DNA from: Endotrypanum monterogeii
Taxonomy: Eukaryota > Euglenozoa > Kinetoplastea > Trypanosomatida > Trypanosomatidae
DNA: 59,669 bases
Direction of reading: 5' to 3'
Assembly (NCBI GenBank): GCA_000333855.2
Contig: CM007319.1
Coordinates: 504,055-563,723, forward strand
The notes beneath the pieces are model-generated. The model made no database searches. It was not told the origin of the DNA and saw only the letters and a program-made list of their open reading frames with translations. Below, one piece after another: positions 42,501 through 52,041 of the stretch. Position numbers and translations under genes: made by a program. How positions within the stretch are numbered: position 1 is the first letter of the stretch; every line of letters starts with the position of its first letter.

Positions 42501-45272
42501 AGAGACGTATGGTGGTCCCCGATGTGCCCGATGCTCAAACTGAGCCTTCGTCAGAAGCGCTGCAATGCGCAGCAAGCACCGACTCTCTTCCACACACGCT
42601 GAAGTCCTTGTCGGGTATCCGCTTGGCGCGGGGCACCCCATCGCGATGAGCTCACCCGTCTGCGTGACATCTGTCAGTAGCTGCACACCGAGGGGGGTAA
42701 GGAGGTCACATGCAGTCGGTAGGTAGGCCGCAGTTACCCGGGTTAGAAAATAAAGTGTGCCAGGGTCGACCCTTCGTCGCAAAAGAAGTGGATCGTCCGC
42801 GTCACGGGCCCCTTGTAGAGATGAGGTGGCAAACGATTCCCGGTTGCAGGTGAGATCGGACGCACCGGAGATCAGCAACGCCGAAAATCTTCTCACCGCA
42901 GCTCTCGAGTCGACTGGTTGCAAACACCCCCCTTCCAGATGACCACCCACGCGCCTCAGCAACTCGTGCATCAGTTGACCCAGACGGTTGGACCACAAGG
43001 CCTGTGTATTGCCTTGCATTCCATCTCCCAGCGCATCCAAGCAGCGCAGAAGACCGTAGAGAGAGAGTTGGACATCGCGATCGGGTGCAGCGACTGCTAC
43101 AATACTGCTTGCGACCTCATCCCAGACAAGGTGTATTTCACTACCGTCTGTGTCGGCATCGGCGCAGTGGGGCAGCACAAGTGCATCATGGAGCGCGGCA
43201 CCTTTAACAAGGACTTCAAACAGCGACATGTCCACCTCCGCGACGTGAAAAATGACCCGCCAATCCTGTCGCTGACTCCATTGCACCCCAGTATCATCAT
43301 TTTGGACTGAAGCTTCCGCCTCAGCGTTCGCGCCCCGCAGCAGCGCACGTACCCCGGCAGCAACAGACGTAGCTCGGTCAAGTAGCACCACCAAGGCATT
43401 CCCCGTTTTGCGTGTACAAGAATAAAGCGCCTGCATCACGTAGTCTTTTACGTGGTTGGCGAGTTGAGCTGTCACTTGGATGTCCGACACGTCATCCAGG
43501 GTCCCAACGACGCGGTCTTCTGTGAATGCGGCGGTCGAATCGCCTGCTGCAGTGCTCGTTTCCAGGACAGGTCCGTCGTACTGACCGGCGAATGGCGCAG
43601 GAAGACACGGCGATTGAACCTGGAGGAGCATCAGCCCCAGAACACTGCAGGTGAGCTGAACTGTCTCCTCTTCATCCTCACCGCTAAGCAGCAACGGCAA
43701 CAGGCACCTAGCAAGATCCCAGGCACTCGAACTCTGCGCGCTTACCACAGTCGCAGCACTGGTTGGCTCAGAATCCTCCTCGGGTCTTGCAGACCACCTT
43801 GAGAGCCTACTGCCACAATGCGGAGAAAACAGCGCACGCCGCGTTGCAGGAGACGAGCTCAGCACGTACAACAGACGCAGGACGTGAAGGCGCAACGGAA
43901 CTGAGTTCATTTCACAAGAAGACTGCAACGCGGTCCTTAACGTTTGGAGCAGTGTGGCACCGTCGCTGTCAGCAAGCACAGATGGCGGTATCACCTCAAA
44001 GCCTGACGGATAACAGCGGCACGACAGCTGCGACGCAAGAGTTGACAGCGGCTGTGAAGACAGCACAGTATTCGGCAAGGCAGTGGATGATGCCAGAAGA
44101 TGAAGCGCAAAAATCAGCACCTCAATAGCTCGCACCACCACCGCATTAGATCCCCCCCTCTCACGGAATAAATGGCGACGGTGCTGCTGCTGTGCTTGCT
44201 GACGATGGTGGAGTGCAAGAAGCCGAGGAAGGAGGTACCGCATCAGAGATCGTAGGAGAAGCGGGGAGGAGCGCACGACCTGCCGGAGCACGGAGGAGGC
44301 TTGCACGAGCTTCAGAAATGTTGTGGCGGCAGCAGGGCTCTGGAGCAGGCTACAGTCAAGGCCTGTGTCGATCGCCGTCGTATCCTCCTCGACGGCGTGA
44401 AATAACACTTGCACTACTCGGAGCACTATGTCGTGCAACGCATTAGCAGTCACGAGTGCGATGTTCTCGTTTGAATCGTGGCGCTGCAGGGAATCGCCGG
44501 GCACGCTGTCGTCCGCCTCCCCTAGTAATACCTGCGGCGGTAGTGGCACCGAGTGAGCCTGCGAGTAGTCCAAGAAAGCGGTTCCGCACTGCATCGATGT
44601 CTCCTGGAGAGCAAGAGTTCTCATGCCAACTTGCGAAGACATCGCTTGCTCTGTCGAAGGTGTCGGCCGACGCAGCAACAGCAGCTCCCAACACGAGAAG
44701 AGAAACTGAACTAGATCGACGAGCACAACCCATCGCACATCCTCCGCGTCATGACCCAGACTTCGGAAAGAAGGAGCAGCAGTATCCCCTGCTATTGTTG
44801 GGCCCACTGCATCAACTGTTGCCCCTGAGCTGCTGCCGCCGCCGCCAAGACCGCCTCCACAGCGTGCAACGTACGCGTATAGAGCTACAATAACGTCAGC
44901 CAGCGCATTACCGATGCGATGCGGAGACGGAACGTTCATCGCTGCAGAGAACGCTGGTGCTGCACATGGGCTGGTGGTGGGACCGAATGTTAGCCAATCG
45001 AGTGTCCAACTCAGAAGTACACCTTCACCCTGGTCGGTGGTCGGGCAGTGGTGCACAAGTGCCTCCATGATGGCCACAGCACTGCGGCGTACCACATCCA
45101 TGGAGGGTCGCGGCGACTCTATTTGAAGGGAGTCGACAAAGCAGCTGAGACATACTGTTCCCTGTTGCGACGGTAATAATGCGTTCTGTGTGCTGCTTCT
45201 TGTGCCACCGTCTGGGGTCGGGAGATGGAGCACGGCGTGGGACGGAGGGCATTGTGCACCAATGCGCAGCAT
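39501..45272 (-). CDS. Very large hypothetical protein (1923 residues), probably alpha-helical
   Basis: This is the longest gene in the window. It is rich in Leu, Ala and Ser, with repeated amphipathic helices such as LLPLLLSGEDEEETVQL and LLVPLLQMLYLLLTRAH, like HEAT/armadillo-type scaffolds, but no regular repeat period is obvious to me. There is no signal peptide, clear membrane helix or catalytic motif. Gly/Ser-rich linkers (for example GGGLGGGGSSSG near 150) separate helical blocks. ATG 45272 is the first in frame and the frame is unbroken for 5.8 kb, so the gene is certainly real. Function is unknown. A scaffold role is only inference. It lies between the PIN-like and the methyltransferase genes on the same strand. 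Confidence 0.9.
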   Translation of the reverse strand: MLRIGAQCPPSHAVLHLPTPDGGTRSSTQNALLPSQQGTVCLSCFVDSLQIESPRPSMDVVRRSAVAIMEALVHHCPTTDQGEGVLLSWTLDWLTFGPTTSPCAAPAFSAAMNVPSPHRIGNALADVIVALYAYVARCGGGLGGGGSSSGATVDAVGPTIAGDTAAPSFRSLGHDAEDVRWVVLVDLVQFLFSCWELLLLRRPTPSTEQAMSSQVGMRTLALQETSMQCGTAFLDYSQAHSVPLPPQVLLGEADDSVPGDSLQRHDSNENIALVTANALHDIVLRVVQVLFHAVEEDTTAIDTGLDCSLLQSPAAATTFLKLVQASSVLRQVVRSSPLLLRSLMRYLLPRLLALHHRQQAQQQHRRHLFRERGGSNAVVVRAIEVLIFALHLLASSTALPNTVLSSQPLSTLASQLSCRCYPSGFEVIPPSVLADSDGATLLQTLRTALQSSCEMNSVPLRLHVLRLLYVLSSSPATRRALFSPHCGSRLSRWSARPEEDSEPTSAATVVSAQSSSAWDLARCLLPLLLSGEDEEETVQLTCSVLGLMLLQVQSPCLPAPFAGQYDGPVLETSTAAGDSTAAFTEDRVVGTLDDVSDIQVTAQLANHVKDYVMQALYSCTRKTGNALVVLLDRATSVAAGVRALLRGANAEAEASVQNDDTGVQWSQRQDWRVIFHVAEVDMSLFEVLVKGAALHDALVLPHCADADTDGSEIHLVWDEVASSIVAVAAPDRDVQLSLYGLLRCLDALGDGMQGNTQALWSNRLGQLMHELLRRVGGHLEGGCLQPVDSRAAVRRFSALLISGASDLTCNRESFATSSLQGARDADDPLLLRRRVDPGTLYFLTRVTAAYLPTACDLLTPLGVQLLTDVTQTGELIAMGCPAPSGYPTRTSACVEESRCLLRIAALLTKAQFEHRAHRGPPYVSVEGQPQDARNGEGTTSHLFTAPSNPIFGPSYLPRGTYPRSGGPKDDDNRAGLLDTLFGLFPEAPELLTARVELIHALTRSHTEANARPEHLPTHASSFMGAASLTEVVMCAGNLQAQLLLSLATLGCPSFVSQQELGAMLENKGRVLCSRLLRTAPSESTRVPAALWPADVATYGDPLDPAVADVIPDGVDMALVIDVLIEVFTLHLLHTLWYSGTDTNPPRLKPARGTVVGDDGAVADRPFAETCVQGLMMCVESSVEVRRDVCQFLFKLHEEYRVDVCSFLTRLQHPQDQTSLPLLQRTQVPPSPALFSAALLSVVLYERSEPHDLTTSTDEVSPLSAYMRTLRAVHWLTNASLQQASVTSTVNLFLKSVFRVAQKEYLSLDCRPHPRGQQDDGPSAPTATLLTAIEGLQFVYAELASQHQDLLDGYFTVRHTGTERAPNSGSGLMLSVCVLREHLLPFLLRTDGSSAADRNNVLFSVEALEYTTVLLRLISIALWPLGPATCTSLDAVLAEYTMSRVRQLLSLTTSEMICTDGAAGKLLVPLLQMLYLLLTRAHRADVLRRYGKNLLLFACMARHAAITRAKLLASGDLGQSTVGCFDVSSVQVCVVSSIVCIMAQQTVHPKRERSVTCAAMGATGEDGCTGSSGAEGVSVTGMVPSSPKDVPWHEWIPVFCYYGLLRTSASHAASDCSTREQRQGVLWLVLSGVEYVIRLCGVSKLSCCGHGATSARLIEAGGQHRRGARIATDHDVDPSQGEEQAAAILIDWCAEVIFTSYVNRDDTFKDACLGVATVAARLLYLLFHRFCTLATNSSSFNALVLGCMRPAGPSQLLQLPLVAEGWLLAALIHVMPNVQHWCAYENYVSGSVASFFEKLEIAGQARLPPHMGTSEEATTSDPVRPIGEEGSWADVSVLMPEVRCALHVLVTTCRRYELSLHRLRCDRLPSVIIPLGCPFAGNFFQHNDSSLLEYVFPYTVIPQKTLGVSPLLLVFRCTADQINE

Positions 45273-46309
45273 TTCAAATCTTCTAGTAGATCGGGTCTGT
45301 GATGCAACTCACCCGTTCCTGGACCCTATTCCCTTTCTCTGTGTACGTATGTATTCACGTGTGTATGTCTTCTTCTCGGTGGCGTTGGCGATGGCAAGAA
45401 AAGAGGGTGGAGTATATCCCATTGGGAGGGAGGTGAGCGAAAAAGAGATGAGTGCATGATACAAAACAAGGAGAGCTACCCCTGAGGTAATTTGTGCTCA
45501 GTGTGTTTGTGGATGCTGTTGTGTATATTCTGGAGGGAAAATAGGGAGGGGGAAGGCGCAACGTTGATGTGCTACTGCTGCGAACATGAAAGCAATCCTA
45601 CTACTGATTCTTTTTTTTTTCTCTTCCTCTCCAGAAGAGAGCTGTCATCGTCGGGCTGCAGAAACAAAATGTGGTGCACCGGCGGAGCGTCCGTCTCATT
45701 GCGTGCGCAGACCCTCTCTACAGACACAATATATATATATATATATTAAATAAATACGCCCATACAGACGTGTTCTAGCATTCTCGACGTGAACGCTTTC
45801 CTGTCCCTCGTGTGCGTGCCCCTCCCCCTGCCCTCCTTTATACAACAGTGTGCACACGGTTCGTCCCTTTTTTTTTCCTTTTCGAGGGAAATGTTTCATC
45901 GTTATACCGACTTGAAAGATTTATTGCATGAGTCGATGAGCGTGAGTGACGTGTGAGGACGCGGGCTCGGGAACCCCCCCCCCTAATCAGTGAATAGTAA
46001 GGGGTCAACTAAGCATGTGGAGGAAGAAAGGAGCTCGCCCTCCCTCCTCCTTGCTATTTCAAGCGTGACCGTCGATGGAGACGAGGAGCGCTGTTACAGC
46101 CAACGAAAACGGGAGGCGACTCATGCACAAAATGCACAAGAAACCGTGCGCCTCCACCGAGCCCTTTTCCTGGAGGGAGGGCAGTTTGCAGCAGCACGGC
46201 GACCCACCCAGCCAACGTGGAGACAACAAGCTGGTATAGAGAAAAGAGTCGGGAAAAAGGGTCGTACATTGGTGTGTGGAGGGAGGGAGGGGTGAATGCC
46301 CTCAGATCC
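45273..46309. other. Intergenic region
   Basis: This 1.0-kb region includes (TA)n at 45728-45747, a T-run near 45610 and a C-run at 45976. On the minus strand, C/T-rich stretches around 45390-45410 could serve as the splice acceptor for the large gene. No gene is seen. Confidence 0.6.
45728..45747. repeat. (TA)n tract
   Basis: About ten TA units followed by TAAATAAATA. Confidence 0.9.
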
Positions 46310-47548
46310 TTATTTGGATTTATTTCTTTCCTTTACCTGCTCTGCTGCCTTCTCGTGGCCTTTATAGGCCTCCAGCACCTCTGGATAAGCCACCACATAG
46401 TAGGTTGTGCCGTAGTGCATGTTGCGCATCTCCTTCACCTCCAACCGCGAATCCTGTAGATATTGGCGAATCGGTGAGTTCCACTTACAGCCGTGTGTGT
46501 TTATGGTGTGCTTCTGCTCGAAGTAGTCGAGGAACCAGTTCACCGGTGGGTAAGGACTAGCTCCGTGCTCCAAGAGGAGGATCATCCCACTTGGCTTTAC
46601 GACGCGCTGCATCTGACGCAACGCCATGACAGGGTCACGAAGGTGACAAAGGCCAAACATGTCCACAACACAGTCGAACTCCCCGTCCTTGAAGATGTCC
46701 AGCGTCTCCGAGCGCACGCGCTGCACATCATATTTAGGGTAAGCGGTGTGGGGAATGCGATAGCGGAGGGCCTGAAGCTGCTGCGGGTTGGAGTCTGTCA
46801 GCACTACTTCGTGTACTGCATACGGGTAAGCGCCAATGTTCTGCCCATGCCCGGCTGCTAGCTCGAGAACGCGTCCGTAGGTTTGCTGTAGCAGCTCCTC
46901 GCGCAGCTGTCGAATCTCACGTGGCTGCTCCACCCAGACGCGAAAGAATGTGAGCGCCGCCCCTGCGACAGCCATAACCGTCAACACGCCTGCCCACAGC
47001 CTTACACGCTCTTTCAAAGGCCGCTTCGCTCGCTGAAGGCGGAAGTACTCACGCTGCTGGTAGTACTCGTGATGCCAAAAGGGCTTCACATGCTGCGGGA
47101 TGTCGTCAGTCAGGTCGTAGATGTTTTGCTTCCCCTTGGCGAGGATGGGCGGCGCCGTCGTTTCCCAGCTCCACACAATCGCCTCGGGAATTTCGTCCCG
47201 CCCTTCCAGGGCGAGCGCCTTGCGTGCCGTCTCCATGACGATGTCTTCTGAAGGCTCGATGAAGCCCTTGTGACGTTTTCGGATTTCACCTGTGGTGGTG
47301 GAGTCGTCGCCGTCGCCGTCGCCCCTTAGAATTACCGAGCCTTCTGCCTTCTCTGCACGCCTGTCGGGTATTTGCTGAGGGTTATCTTCGGGGCACTCCC
47401 TTGTGCTGCTATGGATGGCGCTGTTATTAGAGCATGTATTATTGCCTCTGCTGCACCAACGGGGGTACTGGCAGAGTGTCTTCGCACTCCCACCTGCCAC
47501 GTAAGCCAACAACGCCAGGCGCGAATGATCAGAAAAGCATCGCAGCAT
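46310..47548 (-). CDS. Oms1-like membrane-anchored SAM-dependent methyltransferase
   Basis: This 412-residue protein has a basic, possibly mitochondrial N-terminus, then a disordered acidic/Thr-rich stretch (about 75-95). One membrane helix lies at about 184-203 (LWAGVLTVMAVAGAALTFF), and a class I methyltransferase domain follows. Motif I is VLELAAGHGQNIGAY (227-241), the acidic residue after strand 2 is Asp252, and FDCVVDMFGLCHL (291-303) and VVKPSGMILLLEHG (316-329) are the later motifs. The order membrane helix then methyltransferase matches yeast Oms1, a mitochondrial inner-membrane protein, and METTL7-like proteins. Substrate unknown. The frame is open to 47605 but that codon is GTG; ATG 47548 is the first. 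The C-terminus is Lys-rich. Confidence 0.88.
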   Translation of the reverse strand: MLRCFSDHSRLALLAYVAGGSAKTLCQYPRWCSRGNNTCSNNSAIHSSTRECPEDNPQQIPDRRAEKAEGSVILRGDGDGDDSTTTGEIRKRHKGFIEPSEDIVMETARKALALEGRDEIPEAIVWSWETTAPPILAKGKQNIYDLTDDIPQHVKPFWHHEYYQQREYFRLQRAKRPLKERVRLWAGVLTVMAVAGAALTFFRVWVEQPREIRQLREELLQQTYGRVLELAAGHGQNIGAYPYAVHEVVLTDSNPQQLQALRYRIPHTAYPKYDVQRVRSETLDIFKDGEFDCVVDMFGLCHLRDPVMALRQMQRVVKPSGMILLLEHGASPYPPVNWFLDYFEQKHTINTHGCKWNSPIRQYLQDSRLEVKEMRNMHYGTTYYVVAYPEVLEAYKGHEKAAEQVKERNKSK

Positions 47549-48553
47549 GCTTACGAAGACTTTCTTAACGCTCTTTTCGATCTTTCCGACTGAACACGTC
47601 GGCACAATGTCTGTGACGAGGCTATATTATGTGAGTTTATGTGATGAGAATATCGAGTACAACTACCCACTCAGCAACAGAGGACCTCAATGAATGAAGC
47701 CGCGCCCTAAAGGATACAAATATAATTCAATATCTATATATTTATATGTATCCGTGGTTAAACGCCCCGGACATCACTTGTACCCCTTCAGATGGATCGG
47801 CGTCTACCTACTCCGTAAGATATGTTTTTTTTTTCTTTGTTGTTGTTGTTGTTGTTGTGCCAGACGCGTGGGCGGAGAGTGTATCAGAGTAGAACACTCA
47901 GAGATGTCAAGAAACACACGAGAGAGCAATGCGAGTGTATGGCAGCAGGAAAAACGAGAGGGGATGAGGTCACACACGTTGCCACCCAAGACTAAGCCCA
48001 TTTGCGTCAGGTGCACGGGCATCAACTGTCTGTGGCCGCTGAAGAAGAATTAAAAAAAAAAACAATTACAGGTGTGTGCACTTTCTTGGAAGGTCGGCAC
48101 TCCGTGTGCTCATGATGTCCTCCTCCTCTTCGGATTTAGAAAAAAAAGTTAAACCACAGAGAGGGAACTCTGCTCCACCCCGGTTCCCCCCTCTTCTCAT
48201 TCCCTTTGCAATTTTTTTTTTCCTGCTTAGTCGTTGACGTTGCTATACACTTAGGTGTCTTATTCTTCTCTGCAACATACATGCTCACATTTTTGTAGGG
48301 AAGAATAAGAATGGAAAGAGGAGGAAAAAAAAAAACGTATCCTATCACACAGATCGTTGGCAGCTAGTGCCTAGCTAGCATTCCCGTCGCCTAGGACGAG
48401 CTATGGTGCCGTGCAGTCATGCCCCGCCCCATCCTCGCTGAATATGTGTATGCGGTGCGACATGCAAGAAGGGGACATGGGTAAACGGAAATATCTTCAA
48501 CCGAACGAAACGCGCCGAGGACCCGACTTTGGGGAGTACGCTAATGTTTCTGC

Positions 48554-48555
<2 letters not shown>

Positions 48556-48593
<38 letters not shown>
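48556..48593. repeat. (TG)n microsatellite
   Basis: About 19 uninterrupted TG units. Confidence 0.95.
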
Positions 48594-48594
<1 letters not shown>

Positions 48595-49222
48595 TGACAA
48601 GAGGTCGTGTTGGGGCATGCCGGATGGGTGCAAGTGGGGAAGCCTCAGACGAGGGGGTGGAGAGCCTCCGTGGCCCAACAGAGAGAGGATACAGGCCATG
48701 CCTCTCTCCTTATCAAATTGACTCACGAGCTCTTGTTTCGGCACCAAAACAAATCAAGTGGAGATTCTCTACACAAGAGTCGCGAGGGCTCGAGGAGAGC
48801 CCATCAGGCTTCCGGTGCGCATGACAGCTCATCCGACCCGGCCGAATGGATATCACGCTACACAGTCCACACAACTCTGCACTCTAGGGAATGTTTGATG
48901 CGCTTTTCAACGCTCTTCTTGCACTTGATCTTCTCGCCTTCTCCGACTCCCTAGTCCGAAAAACTCATCGGGGTGCGATACCGTGCGTCGATCATAGCTG
49001 TCGGTGCGTGTGCGCTGTGCCTGTATTCTCGATTATTAGGAATATATAAAGAGGATAGATGTATTTCTCCCCCCCCCCGAGTGACTCGATGTCGTTACAT
49101 CTCATCCCCATTTCTTCTCATGGGAAGGGAGCGGCGCGCGTTTGGACGGTTTTCGCACACACGCTTTGAAATGTTCGAACACTCGTGTTAATCTGAAGCA
49201 ACAGACGTATTCTGCCCTCGCC

Positions 49223-49345
49223 TGTTGCTCGCATACACCCCCAATAACAACAAGAAAAAAAAAAAGAGGGGTTCTTGGTGGGTGGAATCACTGACACGAT
49301 TTGTTTTTGTTAGCTGGTACAAAGATGGCCATGTCCGCATCGAGC
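49223..49345 (+). repeat. Dispersed element, copy B
   Basis: This is the partner of the copy at 26363-26513 (minus). It lies antisense to the surrounding genes, whereas copy A lies sense. It shares the A-run and the CTGGTACAAAGATGG core. After the core, copy A carries about 28 extra bases before a shared GTCCGC-TCGAG segment. Confidence 0.7.
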
Positions 49346-49497
49346 AGTGGACTGTCGTGATTGGCAGTCTTTTTTTTTGGGGGGGGGGAGGCTTGCGTCT
49401 ACCTTTCGAGTAGAGAAAAGCAAACAAACATCACCCACCCACACGTGGGTGAAGCGAGGGGACACTGTTATATTACAGTGAGGAAAAGTAAGAGAGG

Positions 49498-49653
49498 TGT
49501 GTGTGTATGTGTGTGTGTGTGCATGTGTGTGTGTGTGTGTGTGGGGGGGAGCTTTCAGAAATTTGATTGGGGTACCTGAGCCCCCCAAGTAAATACAGCA
49601 GAAACAGAATGGGGATGGAATGAGACATACATACACACACACACACACACACC
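49498..49653. repeat. (TG)n and (CA)n pair
   Basis: TG-rich tracts at about 49498-49542 and a CA tract at 49632-49653 are complementary and about 90 bases apart, a potential hairpin. Confidence 0.85.
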
Positions 49654-50156
49654 TACACACATATACATATAGAGGTACGACAGCAAAAGGGAATACGGTT
49701 ATGTGAACGAAACGTAAAACTCAAAAGGGAGAAGGGAGGGGGGGGGGGAAGGGGATGGGTCATATCGCACATTATCACTCCACACGTGTCATGTACAAAA
49801 TAAAGCCCCACCTCGGGGAACGTCGCGCCTCTCCCCCAAGGTAACGAATGCAACATCATAAAAAAACAAAAAAGTAAATGCCCAGATGCAATCATGAGAA
49901 ATAAAATAGGCACCCGCAGCCGTTCAGGACCAGGCGACTGCGGCGCCCCGATTCACCTCTAATTCCTTTTCGCGCGTTGGGGGTAACTCAGGGAAACTTT
50001 TTGCCTCACGAGCAGGCGCCTGAGGGAGGAGGAGGGGCATGAAAGGGCAGAAACGTGAACCCACACGTCGTCCTCTCTCCGTATTCCTTTGGCTCCACTG
50101 CAGAGACTGGAAAAAAAAAGGGATGTCTGCAGAGCTGGTGGCATCTATGTGATGTG

Positions 50157-50176
50157 ATATATATATATATATATAT
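50157..50176. repeat. (TA)n tract
   Basis: About ten TA units, 60 bases beyond the metacaspase stop codon. Confidence 0.9.
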
Positions 50177-50235
50177 GAGCGTGGCAGATGAACGGTAGAG
50201 GATGACAGACGTTCCCGAGTCAGATATGGGTTTGC

Positions 50236-51426
50236 CTATGCCCAAGGCTGTGAATTGGGTAAGGGCCTTAGCTGTGCCGGGTAGCCAGGTGCTACGTTGC
50301 CAGTGTTCCAAGGTTGTTGCATCGGCGTTGGGTATCTGGCCCCCTGCGGGGGCCACGTGGGGCCTGTGGGACCCCTTGGAGGTGGCATTGCTTGCGGTGG
50401 GGCGGTCTGATACGCCCTGAACTGTGGAGGCAGATGTTGCATCATAGACGCGTTTGGTGTAATCATCCCAAAGAGGGAGAAGGGGCGGTACAGGTCGATT
50501 GGTTTTGAGCTGGTGAGTTGCGGTACTTGTGTTCGACCTCTTTTTCGCAGCTCCTCTCGCGTCTTGAGGAGGATCTCGAGGTAGGAGAAGCCACGTGTGT
50601 GTAACAGAGACCATGTGAAGGCGAGAGTTGCAGCACCGTTCGCCTTGCCGCCCAGATTCACATCCGCGCTGGTGCCACTGTCAGTACAGCCGCTAAACAT
50701 TACAACGTCGCCGTTTGAAAAATTTCCACGACGCACATTTTGCATTCTCTCCTGTCCGTTACTGCGGCCCATCCACGGCGCAACGTAGCTGAAGGGTAGG
50801 TCTAACATCGAAGCAGAATGGCAGCAGTCGAAGACGCACGTCAAGCGCACCCCTGGTGGTAGCGGAGCAACAAGCATCAGGAAAAGATCGTCATCTAAGA
50901 TGCTGCCTTTGCTGGTGTGATCAAGTGGGATGAGACACTGGTCGTACTCCTCCTCCGAGTCCTGCTTTGACTTGGTTTGCCCGCCGTGCCCAGAAAAGTG
51001 AAAAAATAGTACATCACCTGGTACAAGGCCTGAGGTCAGCCATATCATATGCTTAATGATGTTATCGCGCGTGGGCATGCCTGTAAATCCCGGGAAAGAA
51101 GGGTCGTCAACGAGGATGCAGCACTCGCTAATTGGGAAAGATATTTGCTGCAGCGTACCCAACATCGAGCGGACATCGTTGACGCAGCCATTCAAAGCAT
51201 GTGAAGTTCCTCTATAGTTGATCCCGATGAACAGAGCGCGAACGCGGCCACCAGTGTACGGCGCGGGGGCAAGGTAGGGAATGATGGGCTGCACCGTGTG
51301 GGCCATCCGCCGCCCCTGTCCAAAATCGACTCTGGACGGCCGTTTCACTGAGAGAAGACCGTTGGTGAGCATCGGAGCGACGGCGAAGATAGCTCCCGTC
51401 ACCAACGCACCGAGAAAATCGCCCAT
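50236..51426 (-). CDS. MCA: Metacaspase
   Basis: This cysteine peptidase of clan CD cleaves after Arg or Lys, not Asp. In Leishmania it is linked to cell cycle, autophagy and cell-death responses. It has 396 residues. The catalytic dyad is His147 in HFSGHGG (143-149) and Cys202 in FDCCHSA (199-205). The N-terminal 25 residues carry a hydrophobic stretch (ALVTGAIFAVAPMLTNGLL), proposed in Leishmania to act in mitochondrial targeting. The p20 core starts near 62 (VRALFIGINYRG) and the SGCTDSGTSADV segment of the p10-like part follows near 244-255. The last 65 residues are Pro/Gln/Ala-rich, as in Leishmania metacaspases. ATG 51426 is preceded on the minus strand by a purine-rich leader, so the splice acceptor is further upstream. 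Confidence 0.97.
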   Translation of the reverse strand: MGDFLGALVTGAIFAVAPMLTNGLLSVKRPSRVDFGQGRRMAHTVQPIIPYLAPAPYTGGRVRALFIGINYRGTSHALNGCVNDVRSMLGTLQQISFPISECCILVDDPSFPGFTGMPTRDNIIKHMIWLTSGLVPGDVLFFHFSGHGGQTKSKQDSEEEYDQCLIPLDHTSKGSILDDDLFLMLVAPLPPGVRLTCVFDCCHSASMLDLPFSYVAPWMGRSNGQERMQNVRRGNFSNGDVVMFSGCTDSGTSADVNLGGKANGAATLAFTWSLLHTRGFSYLEILLKTREELRKRGRTQVPQLTSSKPIDLYRPFSLFGMITPNASMMQHLPPQFRAYQTAPPQAMPPPRGPTGPTWPPQGARYPTPMQQPWNTGNVAPGYPAQLRPLPNSQPWA

Positions 51427-51575
51427 TTTCTTTTCTGCCTTGTTCGCTTTTTTTCCCCCCCCTCTCTCAATGCTAGAGGTAACTTGTGGCTAGATGCCCG
51501 AGTCGATCGATGAATGAATCTTCCTGGGACTTGAATCCTCTCAACAGCAACGATCAGATGCAACCGTTGACGACG

Positions 51576-51577
<2 letters not shown>

Positions 51578-51613
<36 letters not shown>

Positions 51614-51653
51614 ATATAATAAATAAATAATATATATATATATATATATATAT
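51578..51653. repeat. (CA)n, (TAAA)n and (TA)n tracts
   Basis: CA units at 51578-51610, TAAATAAATAA, then TA units to 51653. The block lies about 150 bases upstream of the metacaspase ATG, in or near its leader. Confidence 0.95.
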
Positions 51654-51992
51654 ACGATGCGCGTAGCCGCACCAGGAGACAACAGTGCAAGAATTTTTCT
51701 CGAAACAAACGATTGCCTTCTGGTAAAAAAAAAAAATTAACCCCACTATGGGAGGGGGGAGGGAGGGTAAAGAGAGGAGGGGAGATGCAGCATGAGAAAC
51801 GATCGCAGGCAAACAGGTTACAGGAAACGAATGAATGGTCTCGATAACTGGCTCTGTCAAAGAAAGGGCGGGGTGAAGACCGTGGACATTCGTGGGTAGT
51901 GACTGCTTCCATTTGCTTACTAGTACCTTTTGAGCGATCGTGTGCTTTTCTGCGTTGTGGATACGATGCATGACGAGGAAATTAAATATACA

Positions 51993-52041
51993 CTATATAT
52001 ACATATATATATGCGTATGTGTGTGTGTGTGTGTGTGTGTG
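51993..52041. repeat. (TA)n then (TG)n tracts
   Basis: Interrupted TA units at 51994-52012 followed by TG units at 52017-52041. Confidence 0.9.

Larger units (their letters stand above)
47549..50235. other. Long intergenic region with dispersed repeat
   Basis: This 2.7-kb region contains a long (TG)n tract (48556-48593), the plus-strand copy of the dispersed element (49223-49345), mixed TG/CA tracts at 49498-49653 and a (TA)n tract at 50157-50176. The block 48600-48960 is complex and non-repetitive, yet has no convincing reading frame; it could be a retroposon remnant. A (TTG)n run lies near 47837. Confidence 0.6.
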
